Positions 12,815 through 22,506 are shown, counted from the first letter of the stretch. The stretch: 64,000 nt of DNA from Lysobacterales bacterium (GCA_002632325.1 NSJK01000007.1:92746-156745); one strand, 5' to 3'. Notes: a model not told the origin generated them from the letters alone. Numbers and translations: made by a program.

Positions 12815-13885
12815 ATGATCCGTTTTCTGCATACCCTCGCCCTGGCCGCAGCGCTCGCCGTGGGCGCTCTGGCCCAGGCCGCTCCGCCCGATGGCGGCGC
12901 CGCTGCCACCAAGGCCGCTGCCAATCCGCCGCCCTGGTATCACTACACCTGGGACATCCCGATCATCAAGGGCGAGTACATCCCGATCAACGGCGGCACG
13001 CTCGGCTCGCTTGGGCTCACCTACACCGACGATGCCAACCGCACCTTCGGCGTCTCGACCTTCTACTACGACGCCGCCGGCAATCCGCAGACCGATGCCA
13101 CGGGCGGGGTCATCACGATCAACGACGACGACACCCTGCGCCGCACCGGCGTCATCGCCTCCACGCCCATCAGCTACTTCAAGATGAGCAACGGGCCGTG
13201 CCGGGGCTGCGCCGATCATCCGCGCACGCAAACCCAGACCAGCGATGTCGGCAAGTTCGAGTGGACCGGCCCACGCTCGGGCCGCTACACCCTCAACGGC
13301 CAGACTCAGGACATGGTGGAGGCCGTGAGCGGCCCGCCACTGGTCGCACCGACCGATTTCTCGGGGCGGTGGTTGCTGGTGCTGCGGCGGGATCGGTCGG
13401 CTGCCAGCACACCGGAGGACCTCACGCATCGCGAAGCGGTGGGCTTCGTCGACATCGTGCCGGTCAGCCAGGCGCGCACCTATACGGTGGTGACCTCGCC
13501 GGCGCCGGGCATGGTGCCGGTTGGGGTCGATCTGCCGCCGCCCGGTGCGCGGCTCTATGACGTGACCTGCACCGTGCCCGCGACGATCAACACCCCCGCG
13601 CCCTGCCGCCTCGACTGGTTTCTGAACAGCGACTCGACCGAGTACACGCTCTGGTTCGATGGCAACAACGTCGGGCGCTTTCTGGGCGTCAAGCGCGTCG
13701 CCGACACGCGCACGGTGTTCGACTATGGCTTTGAATACCCGCGCGTCTATGGTGCCGCCAACACGATCATCGGGCGCATGGCCCAACCGGCGGTCTGGGA
13801 CGGCCAGGTTTACGACCTCAGCGAATTCGCGCTGTTTCGCGCCTCGCCTGCGGTGTCCGCAGGCGGCACCTGGCAGCCCAAGTGA
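12815..13885 (+). CDS. Secreted protein of unknown function
   Basis: 356 residues with a clear signal peptide, MIRFLHTLALAAALAVGALAQAA, and a strong ribosome site aaggaggaaatcc that fixes the start at 12815. The mature part is rich in Gly, Thr, Asp and Pro and looks all-beta: repeated short segments such as LGLTYTDDANRTFGVSTFYYDAAGN. It has one C-x-x-C (CRGC). No family is recognised and no C-terminal sorting tail is visible; it ends SAGGTWQPK. It stands as a single gene with a long perfect hairpin after its stop. An extracytoplasmic location is likely. Confidence 0.75.
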   Translation: MIRFLHTLALAAALAVGALAQAAPPDGGAAATKAAANPPPWYHYTWDIPIIKGEYIPINGGTLGSLGLTYTDDANRTFGVSTFYYDAAGNPQTDATGGVITINDDDTLRRTGVIASTPISYFKMSNGPCRGCADHPRTQTQTSDVGKFEWTGPRSGRYTLNGQTQDMVEAVSGPPLVAPTDFSGRWLLVLRRDRSAASTPEDLTHREAVGFVDIVPVSQARTYTVVTSPAPGMVPVGVDLPPPGARLYDVTCTVPATINTPAPCRLDWFLNSDSTEYTLWFDGNNVGRFLGVKRVADTRTVFDYGFEYPRVYGAANTIIGRMAQPAVWDGQVYDLSEFALFRASPAVSAGGTWQPK

Positions 13886-13894
13886 TGCCCGTTC

Positions 13895-13928
13895 CAGCAA
13901 GGCCGATCCGACCGGATCGGCCTTGCTG
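13895..13928. terminator. Bidirectional hairpin terminator
   Basis: A perfect 16-base inverted repeat: cagcaaggccgatccg (13895-13910), two-base loop, cggatcggccttgctg (13913-13928). It lies between the converging ends of the secreted gene at 12815 and the minus-strand gene at 13943. There is no T tract, so termination would rest on the very stable stem. Confidence 0.6.
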
Positions 13929-13942
13929 ACCACGTGATCGGC

Positions 13943-14965
13943 TCAGGGGCAGGTCTGTTTGGGTCGTGACCAGTGGTAGGAACAGCAGGCGCCCGCAAAG
14001 CTCTGGTTGACGCCGGTGCCGCCGGTCGGGTTGTGTATCAGGTTTCCCTGCGACCACACGTCCGAGCGGCAGAAGCCCCTGACCACCGTGACCTGGTTCA
14101 TCGTGATCGTGCCGGTCTGGTAGTTGTCGAAACATGGTTGATTGGTCGGACAGTTGCCTTGTGCCGCCGGCCTCGGCTCATCGGCCATGTTGTTGGTGAA
14201 ATAACCCACGCCGATGGGTGTGACCGCGCCCGATTCGCAGTTGGAAACGATCGCCGAAGCCTCGTAGTGCCGGCCCGGACCTTGCGGACAGGTGTCGGCT
14301 TCCGGCGGCGCGGCGCATTCGCCCGCGAAACCGGCCATGATCGGCCGGTAGGTATAGCGGCGATCCCAGCCCGGGTAGTAGTTGCCATCGACCCGGCCCG
14401 TGCCGACATCGAGCGTGTAGATCTGGCAGGCCTCGTAGACCTTCTCCCCCGGCGTGCCGGCGGTTGGATCGGTACCGATGTTGCCGTCGGGGTCCAGATC
14501 CTTGAAGTTGACGAAGGCCACCGGCGCCGCCTGGGTGAAGGCGCCGGTGAAGTAGGCGGTGAGATCCTTGGTGAAGGCCCCGCCCGTGCCCTGGGCGGTG
14601 AGGGAACCGGCGGGGATCAGGCCGGTCACGGTCTGGTGGTTCTGGTTGGTCTGCGCGGCGATGTCGCGCTTGAGGCCGGTCACCGCGTTGGCCTCGTTCT
14701 CCACGCCGATGCCGGGCAGCTTTTCCGGCAGCGCACTGCCGCTTTCGGTGATGACGGCGGTGGCCGGATCGCCGTCCTTGATCTTGCGCGCGACGATGAC
14801 ATAAGGCTGGCCGAAGGGCGTGATCGAGGAACCTGCGCCGGCGCGGTCGCAGAAGCCGGGCTTGCGCGACCTCGTGCGCCCGCGCGGACCGTCCGCCACG
14901 CACCGCCGTGCAATGACTACAAATGTGCTATAAAAAGGCCAAACGTAGCCGACGGAGGACGCCAT
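13943..14965 (-). pseudogene. Remnant of a cysteine-rich exported protein, 5' end apparently lost
   Basis: The frame from about 14850 down to 13943 reads as a believable protein: PYVIVARKIKDGDPATAVITESG through GFCRSDVWSQGNLIHN to a C terminus SYHWSRPKQTCP. It has about ten cysteines, which suggests an exported, disulfide-bonded protein. No signal peptide or credible start is present: upstream the frame becomes Arg-rich and runs into the promoter and start of the antitoxin gene at 14964. The outer coordinate is the only ATG near that junction and is probably not real. I infer that the 5' part was lost when the toxin-antitoxin pair arrived. No homologue is recognised. An intact gene with an internal non-ATG start remains possible. 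Confidence 0.5.
14927..14936 (+). promoter_or_regulatory. Possible -10 region of the toxin-antitoxin operon
   Basis: An AT-rich patch, gctataaaaa, stands out in an otherwise GC-rich context about 30 bases before the antitoxin start, with a ribosome site gacggaggacgcc following. No good -35 hexamer is visible, so this is tentative. Confidence 0.3.
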
Positions 14966-15425
14966 GGCGGCCGCGCAGCTCAAGAAGATCACCACGTTCC
15001 GGCGCAGCTTGCGCAGCGCTCCGCTCGATGAGCGCATGCGCATCGAACGCCAGGGCGTGCCCGCGGACATCGTGCGCGGCCTGCTCGGCCAGATGGACCT
15101 GACCGGCGCCGAGTTCCAGGCCCACATGGGCATCCCGAAGGCGACCTACACGAAAAAGATGCGGGAGAAGTCCGACCTCGATGGCACCACCGGCCAATCG
15201 GTGCTTGGCCTGCTCGAATTGGTGAACAAGGTCGAGGACATGCTGGCCCTCGAAAACAATCCCGCTGCCAAGCGCTTCGACGCCGCGCGCTGGGTCGGTC
15301 GCTGGATCAGGGAACCCCAGCCCGCCCTGGGCAACAAGGCCCCCATCGAAGTGATGGACACACCCAGCGGCAGGGCATCGGTGCTGCGCATCCTGGGCGC
15401 GGCGCAGAGCGGCGCCTATCAGTGA
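14964..15425 (+). CDS. Xre/MbcA/ParS-type antitoxin (DUF2384)
   Basis: 153 residues. The N-terminal helical region (about 30-75) is of the Xre type, GAEFQAHMGIPKATYTKKMREKSDLD. The C-terminal DUF2384 domain has the typical run RWIREPQPALGNKAPIEVM, followed by GRASVLRILGAAQSGAY. Antitoxins of this family bind their RES toxin and repress their own promoter. The toxin gene starts at the overlapping GTGA of the stop, so the two are translationally coupled. It is likely autoregulated from the short upstream region. Confidence 0.9.
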   Translation: MAAAQLKKITTFRRSLRSAPLDERMRIERQGVPADIVRGLLGQMDLTGAEFQAHMGIPKATYTKKMREKSDLDGTTGQSVLGLLELVNKVEDMLALENNPAAKRFDAARWVGRWIREPQPALGNKAPIEVMDTPSGRASVLRILGAAQSGAYQ

Positions 15426-15895
15426 AACTGGCGCGCATCGGCTCGCGTGGGCCCGGCTGGAAGGCCGACGACCTGTCGGGTGCCGGTGCTGCACTCTCGC
15501 CGGGGCGCTGGAACCAGGAGGGCGAACGGGTGGTGTATGCGGCCATCCACGCCGCGCTGGCCGTGCTCGAAACGGTGGCGCACATCCAGGCGCACGGCCT
15601 GCCCATCCATCGCTACCTGGTGGAAATCGACGTGCCTGCCAGGGTGTGGGCACGGCGCAGGGTCATCGCACCCGATGAGCTGCCCAGGGGATGGGATGCC
15701 ATCCCGCACACCGAAGTATCGCGCCAGTACGGATCACATTGGTATGTGCGCGGCGAGCAGGCCCTGTTGGAGTTGCCCTCGGCCATCGTGCCGGAGGAAC
15801 GCATCGTGCTCATCCACGCCGCGCACCCGGATACCGCCACGCTGCGCGCACGCATCGTGCGGCCATTCGATTACGGCTCGGTGCTGCGCAGCTGA
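15422..15895 (+). CDS. RES-domain toxin, NAD+-degrading type
   Basis: 157 residues with the RES signature pieces: an N-terminal R-x-G, SPGRWNQEGERVVYAA (about 27-42) and the conserved LELPSAIVPEERIVLIH in the C-terminal half. Characterised RES toxins consume NAD+ and stop growth; the antitoxin partner neutralises them. The start is a GTG overlapping the antitoxin stop (GTGA). The two genes form a classic type II toxin-antitoxin operon. It is followed after 63 bases by an unrelated epimerase gene. Confidence 0.9.
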   Translation: MKLARIGSRGPGWKADDLSGAGAALSPGRWNQEGERVVYAAIHAALAVLETVAHIQAHGLPIHRYLVEIDVPARVWARRRVIAPDELPRGWDAIPHTEVSRQYGSHWYVRGEQALLELPSAIVPEERIVLIHAAHPDTATLRARIVRPFDYGSVLRS

Positions 15896-15958
15896 AGACC
15901 GACAGCACGCGCGACCGAAGCCTTAAACTGCGCGCACGAACCCGACCTGCGATTTCCC

Positions 15959-16966
15959 ATGCGCATCCTCGTCACCGGCGCCGCCGGCTTCATCGGATCC
16001 AACCTCAGCCATCGCCTGCTCGAACGCGGCGACAGCGTGCTCGGCTATGACAATCTCAACGACTATTACGACCCCGCACTCAAGCAGGCGCGACTCGACC
16101 GATTGACGCCGCACAAGGCGTTTTCCTTCGTCAAGGCCGCGCTCGAGGATCGCCCCGCGCTGGAACGCGCGTTCACCGACTTCCGACCGCAGCGCGTGGT
16201 CAACCTCGCCGCGCAGGCCGGCGTGCGTTACTCGCTGACCAATCCGCATGCCTACGTGGAATCGAATCTGGTCGGCTTCGTCAACATCCTCGAAGCCTGT
16301 CGGCATGGCGGTGTCGAGCACCTCGTCTACGCCTCATCGAGTTCGGTCTACGGCGCCAACCGCAAGCTGCCGTTCTCGGTGCGCGATGCGGTCGATCATC
16401 CGGTCAGCCTGTATGCGGCGACCAAGAAAGCAAACGAATTGATGGCGCACACCTACAGCCATCTCTACGCCCTGCCGACCACGGGACTGCGCTTCTTCAC
16501 CGTGTATGGGCCATGGGGCCGGCCCGACATGGCGCTGTTCCTGTTCACACGCAAGATTCTTGCCGGCGAGCCGATCGAAGTGTTCAACCACGGCAAGCAT
16601 TCGCGTGATTTCACCTACATCGACGACATCGTCGAAGGCGTGATGCGCACGCTCGACCACGTCGCCACGCCCAACCCGAACTTCGATCCCTTGGCGCCCG
16701 ATCCGGGCAGCTCATCGGCGCCCTACCGCCTCTACAACATCGGCAACGACCGCCCGATCGAACTCGCGCGCTACATCGAACTGCTCGAAGCAAAACTCGG
16801 TCGCAGCGCGCAGAAGATCCTGCTGCCGATGCAGCCGGGTGATGTGCCCGACACCTGGGCCGATGTCGCCGAGCTGAGTCACGACACCGGCTATGCGCCC
16901 TCGACGCCGGTCGAAGTCGGCATCGAGCGCTTCGTCGACTGGTACCGCGCCTATTTCCGTGTCTGA
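15959..16966 (+). CDS. NAD-dependent UDP-glucuronate 4-epimerase-like protein
   Basis: Extended short-chain dehydrogenase/epimerase, 335 residues. The NAD loop is [12 protein letters not shown] (5-16), the catalytic serine lies in YASSSSVYG, and Tyr152/Lys156 form YAATK. The stretches [19 protein letters not shown] and [21 protein letters not shown] are characteristic of bacterial UDP-GlcA 4-epimerases (capsule protein I family). It would interconvert UDP-glucuronate and UDP-galacturonate for a surface polysaccharide. It may work with the TviB-type dehydrogenase 3.3 kb upstream on an acidic sugar. It is followed by glmS on the same strand. Confidence 0.88.
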   Translation: MRILVTGAAGFIGSNLSHRLLERGDSVLGYDNLNDYYDPALKQARLDRLTPHKAFSFVKAALEDRPALERAFTDFRPQRVVNLAAQAGVRYSLTNPHAYVESNLVGFVNILEACRHGGVEHLVYASSSSVYGANRKLPFSVRDAVDHPVSLYAATKKANELMAHTYSHLYALPTTGLRFFTVYGPWGRPDMALFLFTRKILAGEPIEVFNHGKHSRDFTYIDDIVEGVMRTLDHVATPNPNFDPLAPDPGSSSAPYRLYNIGNDRPIELARYIELLEAKLGRSAQKILLPMQPGDVPDTWADVAELSHDTGYAPSTPVEVGIERFVDWYRAYFRV

Positions 16967-17058
16967 GTCCGTGGTGGAAACCCGCCGGAAAGACACGCGC
17001 CGCACCATCGCCTGTCTCGGTCGCCGCATGCGACCTTCCAGTGTCAGGGTACTTGCGA

Positions 17059-18891
17059 ATGTGTGGCATCGTCGCCGCAACTGCGCGGCGTGACGTGGTT
17101 CCGGCGCTGTTCGCCGGCCTCAAGGCGCTCGAATACCGCGGCTACGATTCGGCCGGGATCTGCGTGCTCGAAAACGACGCACTGGCGCGGATTCGTGCTG
17201 CAGGCAAGGTCAGCGAGCTCGAAGCGCTCTACGTGCACTCGCCACTCGCCGGCAGCACCGGCATCGCGCACACGCGCTGGGCCACGCATGGCGAACCCAA
17301 CACCGCCAACGCGCACCCGCATGTCTCCAGCGAACGCATCGCGGTCGTCCACAACGGCATCATCGAAAATCACGCCGCGCTGCGCGCCGAACTCACAGCC
17401 AAGGGCTATCCATTCACGTCGCAGACCGACACCGAAGTGATCGCGCATCTGGTTGATGCCGCGATCCGTGATGGCGCCAACTTGCGCGATGCAGTGATCG
17501 CGGCGACCACGCGCCTGCATGGCGCCTACGCGATCGCGGTGATGAGTCGCGATGAACCCGGCACGATCGTCGGCGCACGTCGCGGCAGCCCGCTGGTGCT
17601 TGGGATCGGCAATGGCGAGCATTTCCTCGGCTCCGACGTGCAAGCACTGATCCGCCAGACCAATCGCGTGGTCTATCTCGAAGAAGGCGATGTTGCGCAG
17701 ATCGGCAGCGACGGCTACGCGGTCTTCGATGCCGGCGGGGAGTCGGCGCAGCGGCGCGAACGCACCAGCGAACTGACCGCCGACGCGGTCGAACGCGGTG
17801 AGTATCGCCACTACATGCTCAAGGAGATCTTCGAGCAGCCGCGCGCGCTCGCCGACACGCTGGAAGGCCGCATCGCCGACGGGCGCGTGTTGCCCAACAT
17901 CTTCGGCGTCGATGCCGACCAGTTGCTGGGCAAGGTGCGCCACGTGCAGATCGTCGCCTGCGGCACGAGCTTTCACGCCGGCCTGGTCGCGCGCTACTGG
18001 CTGGAAGGCATCGCCGGCATTTCCTGCAACGTCGAAGTCGCCAGCGAATATCGCTATCGGCGCAGCGTGGTGCGCGAGGGCACCTTGTTCCTGGCGGTGT
18101 CGCAGTCGGGCGAGACTGCCGACACGCTCGCCGCATTGCGTGATGGCCGCGCGCGCGGGTACCTCGGCTCGCTGGCGATCTGCAACGTGCCCGAATCGAG
18201 TCTGGTGCGCGAATCCGACCTCGTGCTGATGACGCGCGCCGGCCCCGAGATCGGCGTCGCCTCGACCAAGGCCTTCACCACACAGCTCGCCGCGCTCGCC
18301 CTGCTCACGATCGAGCTTGCGCGCCTCAATGGCACTGCGCCCGCGCGCTGCGCCGAACTGGTCACCGAACTGGCCAGCCTGCCGCGCGTAGTCGGCGAGA
18401 TTCTCGAACTGGAAACCGCAATCGCGACGCTCGCCCATCGCTTCGTCGCCAAGCATCATGCGCTGTTTCTCGGCCGCGGCGTGCACTATCCGATCGCACT
18501 CGAAGGCGCGCTCAAGCTCAAGGAAATTTCCTACATCCACGCCGAAGCCTATCCCGCCGGCGAACTCAAGCACGGCCCGCTCGCGCTGGTCGATGCGGGC
18601 ATGCCGGTGGTCGCGGTCGCGCCCAACAACGCGCTGTTCGAAAAGCTCGCCTCCAATCTCGAGGAAGTCCGCGCACGCGGCGGCGAGCTGTTCGTGTTTG
18701 CCGACACCGATGCGCCCGTGGTGCACAGTGATGGACGCGGCGCGGTGATCAAGGTCGCCTCGGGCGGCAGCTTCATCGCTCCGATCGTGTTCACCGTGCC
18801 GTTGCAGATCCTTGCCTACCACGTCGCCGTGCTGCGCGGCACCGATGTCGACCAGCCGCGCAATCTCGCCAAGAGCGTGACGGTCGAATAG
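17059..18891 (+). CDS. glmS: Glutamine-fructose-6-phosphate aminotransferase (isomerizing)
   Basis: Makes glucosamine-6-phosphate from fructose-6-phosphate and glutamine, the entry step to UDP-GlcNAc. 610 residues, as in E. coli (609). The start MCGIVAA is fixed because Cys2 becomes the N-terminal nucleophile after Met removal. The glutaminase domain has EYRGYDSAG and ARWATHGEPNTANAHPH-like motifs. Two SIS sugar-isomerase domains follow, with VACGTSFHAGL and SQSGETADTLAALR, ending in PRNLAKSVTVE. No glmS ribozyme-like or other leader is evident in the 92-base upstream gap. Confidence 0.97.
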   Translation: MCGIVAATARRDVVPALFAGLKALEYRGYDSAGICVLENDALARIRAAGKVSELEALYVHSPLAGSTGIAHTRWATHGEPNTANAHPHVSSERIAVVHNGIIENHAALRAELTAKGYPFTSQTDTEVIAHLVDAAIRDGANLRDAVIAATTRLHGAYAIAVMSRDEPGTIVGARRGSPLVLGIGNGEHFLGSDVQALIRQTNRVVYLEEGDVAQIGSDGYAVFDAGGESAQRRERTSELTADAVERGEYRHYMLKEIFEQPRALADTLEGRIADGRVLPNIFGVDADQLLGKVRHVQIVACGTSFHAGLVARYWLEGIAGISCNVEVASEYRYRRSVVREGTLFLAVSQSGETADTLAALRDGRARGYLGSLAICNVPESSLVRESDLVLMTRAGPEIGVASTKAFTTQLAALALLTIELARLNGTAPARCAELVTELASLPRVVGEILELETAIATLAHRFVAKHHALFLGRGVHYPIALEGALKLKEISYIHAEAYPAGELKHGPLALVDAGMPVVAVAPNNALFEKLASNLEEVRARGGELFVFADTDAPVVHSDGRGAVIKVASGGSFIAPIVFTVPLQILAYHVAVLRGTDVDQPRNLAKSVTVE

Positions 18892-19044
18892 CGCAAGGCC
18901 GCGCGCCGCGGGTTGCGCCCGTGCCTTGGCCTTGGCTGCAGACCCAATCCGGATCGGGCTGCACCCTACCCATTCCCGCAGCAAGGCTCCGGCACGGCCG
19001 TCGAAGCCCTGCGTGACGAGGCCTTCATGCGCTAGGATTTCCTC

Positions 19045-19578
19045 ATGCAATCCAATGAATCGGGCGCTGCCGGCGCAGCGGGCAACTCGCCGGAGGTGAT
19101 CGCACAGGTCTACCAGTGCCTGCACGACCTGGCACGGCGACACCTCGCCGGCGAGCGCGCCGGGCACACGCTCAACACCACGGCGCTGGTCCACGAGGCC
19201 TGGCTCGCGTTTTCGAACGCTGCGCCAGCGGCGCTCGATGGCTCTCAGTTCTATGCCTATGCCGCGACCACGATGCGCCACATCCTCATCGACCACGCAC
19301 GCCGGCGTCTCGCGCAGAAGCGCGGCAGCGGCGAGGTGCATCTGGATCTCGAAGCGGTCGAAATACCAGTCGACGACGCCGCGAATGAGCTGCTCGCGCT
19401 CGATAATGCACTTGAACGTCTTTCCGCACTGGAGCCGCGCCTGTCGCAGGTGGTCGAACTGCGCTTCTTTGCCGGCCTCTCGGTCGAGCAGACTGCGCGG
19501 GCGCTCGAGATCGTGCCGCGCAGCGTGGTGCGCGACTGGGCGCGTGCGCGCGCCTTCCTGCGCGAGGTGATGGCGTGA
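19045..19578 (+). CDS. ECF-type RNA polymerase sigma factor
   Basis: 177 residues with sigma region 2 (about 20-95, LVHEAWLAF and YAYAATTMRHILIDHARRR) and region 4 (about 125-175, LEPRLSQVVELRFFAGLSVEQTARALEI). It resembles the subgroup found beside Ser/Thr kinases rather than with classical anti-sigma factors. The kinase gene starts inside its stop codon (GTGA overlap), so the kinase probably controls this sigma factor, perhaps by phosphorylation. The regulon is unknown, but the three secreted genes downstream of the kinase are candidates. Confidence 0.88.
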   Translation: MQSNESGAAGAAGNSPEVIAQVYQCLHDLARRHLAGERAGHTLNTTALVHEAWLAFSNAAPAALDGSQFYAYAATTMRHILIDHARRRLAQKRGSGEVHLDLEAVEIPVDDAANELLALDNALERLSALEPRLSQVVELRFFAGLSVEQTARALEIVPRSVVRDWARARAFLREVMA

Positions 19579-22436
19579 ACACCGGCGCCGGCCCGCTCGA
19601 GCGGCGCTGGCGCGAACTGGCGCCCCTGTTCGACCGCGCGTTCGAACTCGAAGCCGATGCACGCGCGGCATTCATCGACGCGATCGAGGATCGCGAACTG
19701 CGCGAAGCGCTGTGCAACCTCCTGACCGACCGCCAGGGCGAGAGTCCGCTCGATGGCGACAGCGGCCGCTTTGCCGCCGAGCTCATCGGTTTCGGTCTGG
19801 AAGGTCGCCGCATCGGTGCCTGGCGCGTCGGTCGCGCGATTGGCGCGGGCGGCAGCGCAACCGTGTTCTCGGCTCGTCGCGACGATGGCGCCTACGAACA
19901 GAAGGTCGCGATCAAGATCCTGCGTCACGGCATCCTCGACGTGTACGAGCGTGAACGCTTCGTGCGCGAACGCACGATTCTCGCGCGCCTCGAGCACCCG
20001 CACATCGCCCACCTGTTCGATGGAGGCCTCACTGCCGAAGGCGTGCCGTGGTTCGCACTCGAATTGGTCGGTGGCGCGCCGGTCACGCACTGGTGCGATG
20101 CGCGCAAGCTCGACCTCGACGCCCGCCTGCGCCTGTTCGCAACGATCTGCGAGACGGTCGCCTACGCGCAGCGCAATCTCGTCGTGCACCGCGACCTCAA
20201 GCCCTCGAACATCCTCGTCGATGGCGAGGGACAGCTCAAGCTGCTCGACTTCGGCATTGCGCGCCTGCTCGTGGATGGCGGCAGCGAGGACGCCACGCGT
20301 ACCGAAGCGCGCCGGCTCACGCCCGCCTACGCCGCGCCTGAACAGCGCGATGGCGGCAGCGTGACCACCGCAACCGACGTCTACAGCCTCGGCGTGTTGC
20401 TGCATGAGCTGTGTACCGGGCAACGGCCGCAGTTCCTCGCCGACGGCAGCCTGCGCTCAGCTGCGCTCGCGCTCGACGCCGGCGCCGCACAAGCGCGATC
20501 CGCCGAGCTGCGCAGCCTGCGCCGGCGCCTCGATGGCGAGTTGGGCCTGATCATCGCCAAGGCGCTTGCAATCGATCCGCAGCAACGCTACGCCAGTGCC
20601 GCGGCGCTGCACGACGAGTTGCAACGCCTGGCTGCGGGCAATCCTGTCCTTGCGAAACCGGATTCGCGTGCCTACCGCTTCGCCAAATTCGTGCGCCGCC
20701 ATCGGCTCGCGTTCGCCGCCGGCAGCGCCCTGCTGATCGTGATCCTCGGCGCCACCGCAGCGACCGCCTGGCAGGCCCGCGTTGCGCGCATCGAGGCTGC
20801 GCGCGCGGACGCGGTACGCGACTTCGTGCTGGCACTGTTCGCGGGCATAACGCCCGACGAGAGCAAGGGCCGCGTGGTCAGCGCGCGCGAACTGGTCGAT
20901 CGCGGCGCCGCACGTCTGGACGAAACCCTCGCCGGCGAACCTGCCATCGAGGCACAACTGGCGACAACACTGGCCACCGCCTATCGCCAACTGGGCGATT
21001 ACCCCAAGGCGATGCAGTTCGCGCAGCGCGCATTGGCCGCCGCGCACCAGCCGGCTGCACGCGCCCTCGCCGTGTTCGAGCGCGGCCGCATCCGTGCTGC
21101 GCAGGGTGACTTCGATGCTGCCGAGCAGGATTTGCGCGAGGCCCTGTCACTGGCTCCGGACGCCAGCCGCGGTGAAGTTCGCCTGCGTCTGGCCGACGTG
21201 CTGGCCGAGCGCGGCCACCTCGACGAAGCGCTGTCGATGGCCAACACCAATCTCGCCCACGCCACCACGCCCGAGCAACGCGACCAGGCACTGGCGATGC
21301 TCGGCGGCATCGATTTCCGTCGCGGCAAACTTGCCGATGCCGCGCGCGAGCTCAATGAAGCGCTCACGCTGGCACGAGCCAACCGCGGTGAGGCGCATAC
21401 CCAGACGGCTTCGATCGAGCACGATCTGGGCGTGGTCGTGCTGCAGCAGGGTGACGCCAAGGCCGCGGTTGCACTGTTCGAGCAGGCACTCAAGACCCGT
21501 CGCGGACTACTCGGCGACAAGCATCCCGACATCGCCGACAGCCTGTTCAATCTCGGCACCGCCTTGCGGCGGCTGGGCGAGAACGATCGAGCCGGCCAGT
21601 TCTTCAACGAAGCACTGGCGATGCAGCGCGAACTGCTTGGCCCGAAGCATCCCGCGGTTGCCAACAGCCTCAATTCACTGGCGGTGCTGGCCTGGCAGCA
21701 AGGCGATCCGGATACCGCGATCGCCTACCTCAAGGAAGCGCTCGATGTGGCGACCGCGGCGCATGGCAAGAGCCATCCCAGCGTGATCGCGATGCGCAAC
21801 AACCTCGCCGGCATGTTGCGGGTCAGCGGGAAGCTCGACGAGGCCGAAACGCAGGCGCGCAGCGCACTCGCCGATGCCCGTGCGACGCTTGGCGAGAACC
21901 ATTACCTGACTGGTGTAGCGCAATTGGGCCTGGGCTCGATCCTGGCCGAACGCGGCCAGTCCGCGGCGGCCCTGGACGAGGTCAGGCAGGCCCACGCCGT
22001 CCTCGCCAAGGCGCTGGGCAGCGACCACGCCGATACCCTCATGGCCCAGGTTGCGCTGGCCGATCTCGAGCGCGAGACGGGCGACCTCAAGGCCGCGGCC
22101 GAGGATGCCCGGCAGGTGCTGGACGCAGCGAGCAAGACCTTGCCCGCCGGCCATCCACGGCTGGGCAAGGCAGAACTCGTGTTCGCGCGCGTCGCCGCCC
22201 AGGGCGGGGATTGCGCCCACGCCGTGCCGGTCTTCACCAGCGCGGCGCAGGCACTGGCCAAGGGTGGTGTCGCAATGCGCTCCGAACTTGCCGCAGCGCA
22301 GCTGGGTCTGGCGCAGTGCCTGCGTGCGAGCGATCCGGCGCAAGCCGATGAACAGTTCGCCCAGGCCCGGGCGACGATCGCGTCGCTGCCGTTCGTGCCG
22401 CGCGCGCTCGCCCGCGCCGCCGCCAGGCCACACTGA
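19575..22436 (+). CDS. Membrane Ser/Thr protein kinase with TPR sensor region
   Basis: 953 residues from a GTG overlapping the sigma-factor stop. The kinase domain (about 78-345) has the glycine loop RAIGAGGSATVF, the lysine in VAIKIL, the catalytic loop VVHRDLKPSNILVD (about 203-216) and DFGIA. A single membrane helix FAAGSALLIVILGATAATAW (about 380-400) precedes a large region (about 430-930) of kinesin-light-chain-type TPRs such as ALKTRRGLLGDKHPDIADSLFNLG. By topology the kinase is cytoplasmic and the TPRs are probably periplasmic. It is likely a sensor that passes signals to the sigma factor encoded just before it. Confidence 0.9.
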   Translation: MNTGAGPLERRWRELAPLFDRAFELEADARAAFIDAIEDRELREALCNLLTDRQGESPLDGDSGRFAAELIGFGLEGRRIGAWRVGRAIGAGGSATVFSARRDDGAYEQKVAIKILRHGILDVYERERFVRERTILARLEHPHIAHLFDGGLTAEGVPWFALELVGGAPVTHWCDARKLDLDARLRLFATICETVAYAQRNLVVHRDLKPSNILVDGEGQLKLLDFGIARLLVDGGSEDATRTEARRLTPAYAAPEQRDGGSVTTATDVYSLGVLLHELCTGQRPQFLADGSLRSAALALDAGAAQARSAELRSLRRRLDGELGLIIAKALAIDPQQRYASAAALHDELQRLAAGNPVLAKPDSRAYRFAKFVRRHRLAFAAGSALLIVILGATAATAWQARVARIEAARADAVRDFVLALFAGITPDESKGRVVSARELVDRGAARLDETLAGEPAIEAQLATTLATAYRQLGDYPKAMQFAQRALAAAHQPAARALAVFERGRIRAAQGDFDAAEQDLREALSLAPDASRGEVRLRLADVLAERGHLDEALSMANTNLAHATTPEQRDQALAMLGGIDFRRGKLADAARELNEALTLARANRGEAHTQTASIEHDLGVVVLQQGDAKAAVALFEQALKTRRGLLGDKHPDIADSLFNLGTALRRLGENDRAGQFFNEALAMQRELLGPKHPAVANSLNSLAVLAWQQGDPDTAIAYLKEALDVATAAHGKSHPSVIAMRNNLAGMLRVSGKLDEAETQARSALADARATLGENHYLTGVAQLGLGSILAERGQSAAALDEVRQAHAVLAKALGSDHADTLMAQVALADLERETGDLKAAAEDARQVLDAASKTLPAGHPRLGKAELVFARVAAQGGDCAHAVPVFTSAAQALAKGGVAMRSELAAAQLGLAQCLRASDPAQADEQFAQARATIASLPFVPRALARAAARPH

Positions 22437-22492
22437 CTCGCCCGGCGGGCGCGGTTGCGTGCGCAGGCACGCCTGAGGCGGTCCTGGCCCGG

Positions 22493-22506
22493 AACAAGAC
22501 CTTGTT
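22493..22506. promoter_or_regulatory. Small palindrome upstream of the secreted-protein cluster
   Basis: The inverted repeat aacaag-ac-cttgtt lies in the 183-base gap between the kinase gene and the first secreted paralogue, followed by tttcg. It may be an operator or a weak terminator; which one cannot be decided from sequence. Confidence 0.25.

Noticed and set aside
18892..19044. Possible small RNA or riboswitch between glmS and the sigma gene
   Set aside because: GC-rich with short inverted repeats only; no conserved structure could be identified.
17044..19671. 875-codon open frame on the minus strand
   Set aside because: It lies wholly antisense to glmS and the sigma gene, has a His/Arg/Asp-rich low-complexity translation and no domain. 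Such frames are expected opposite GC-rich genes.
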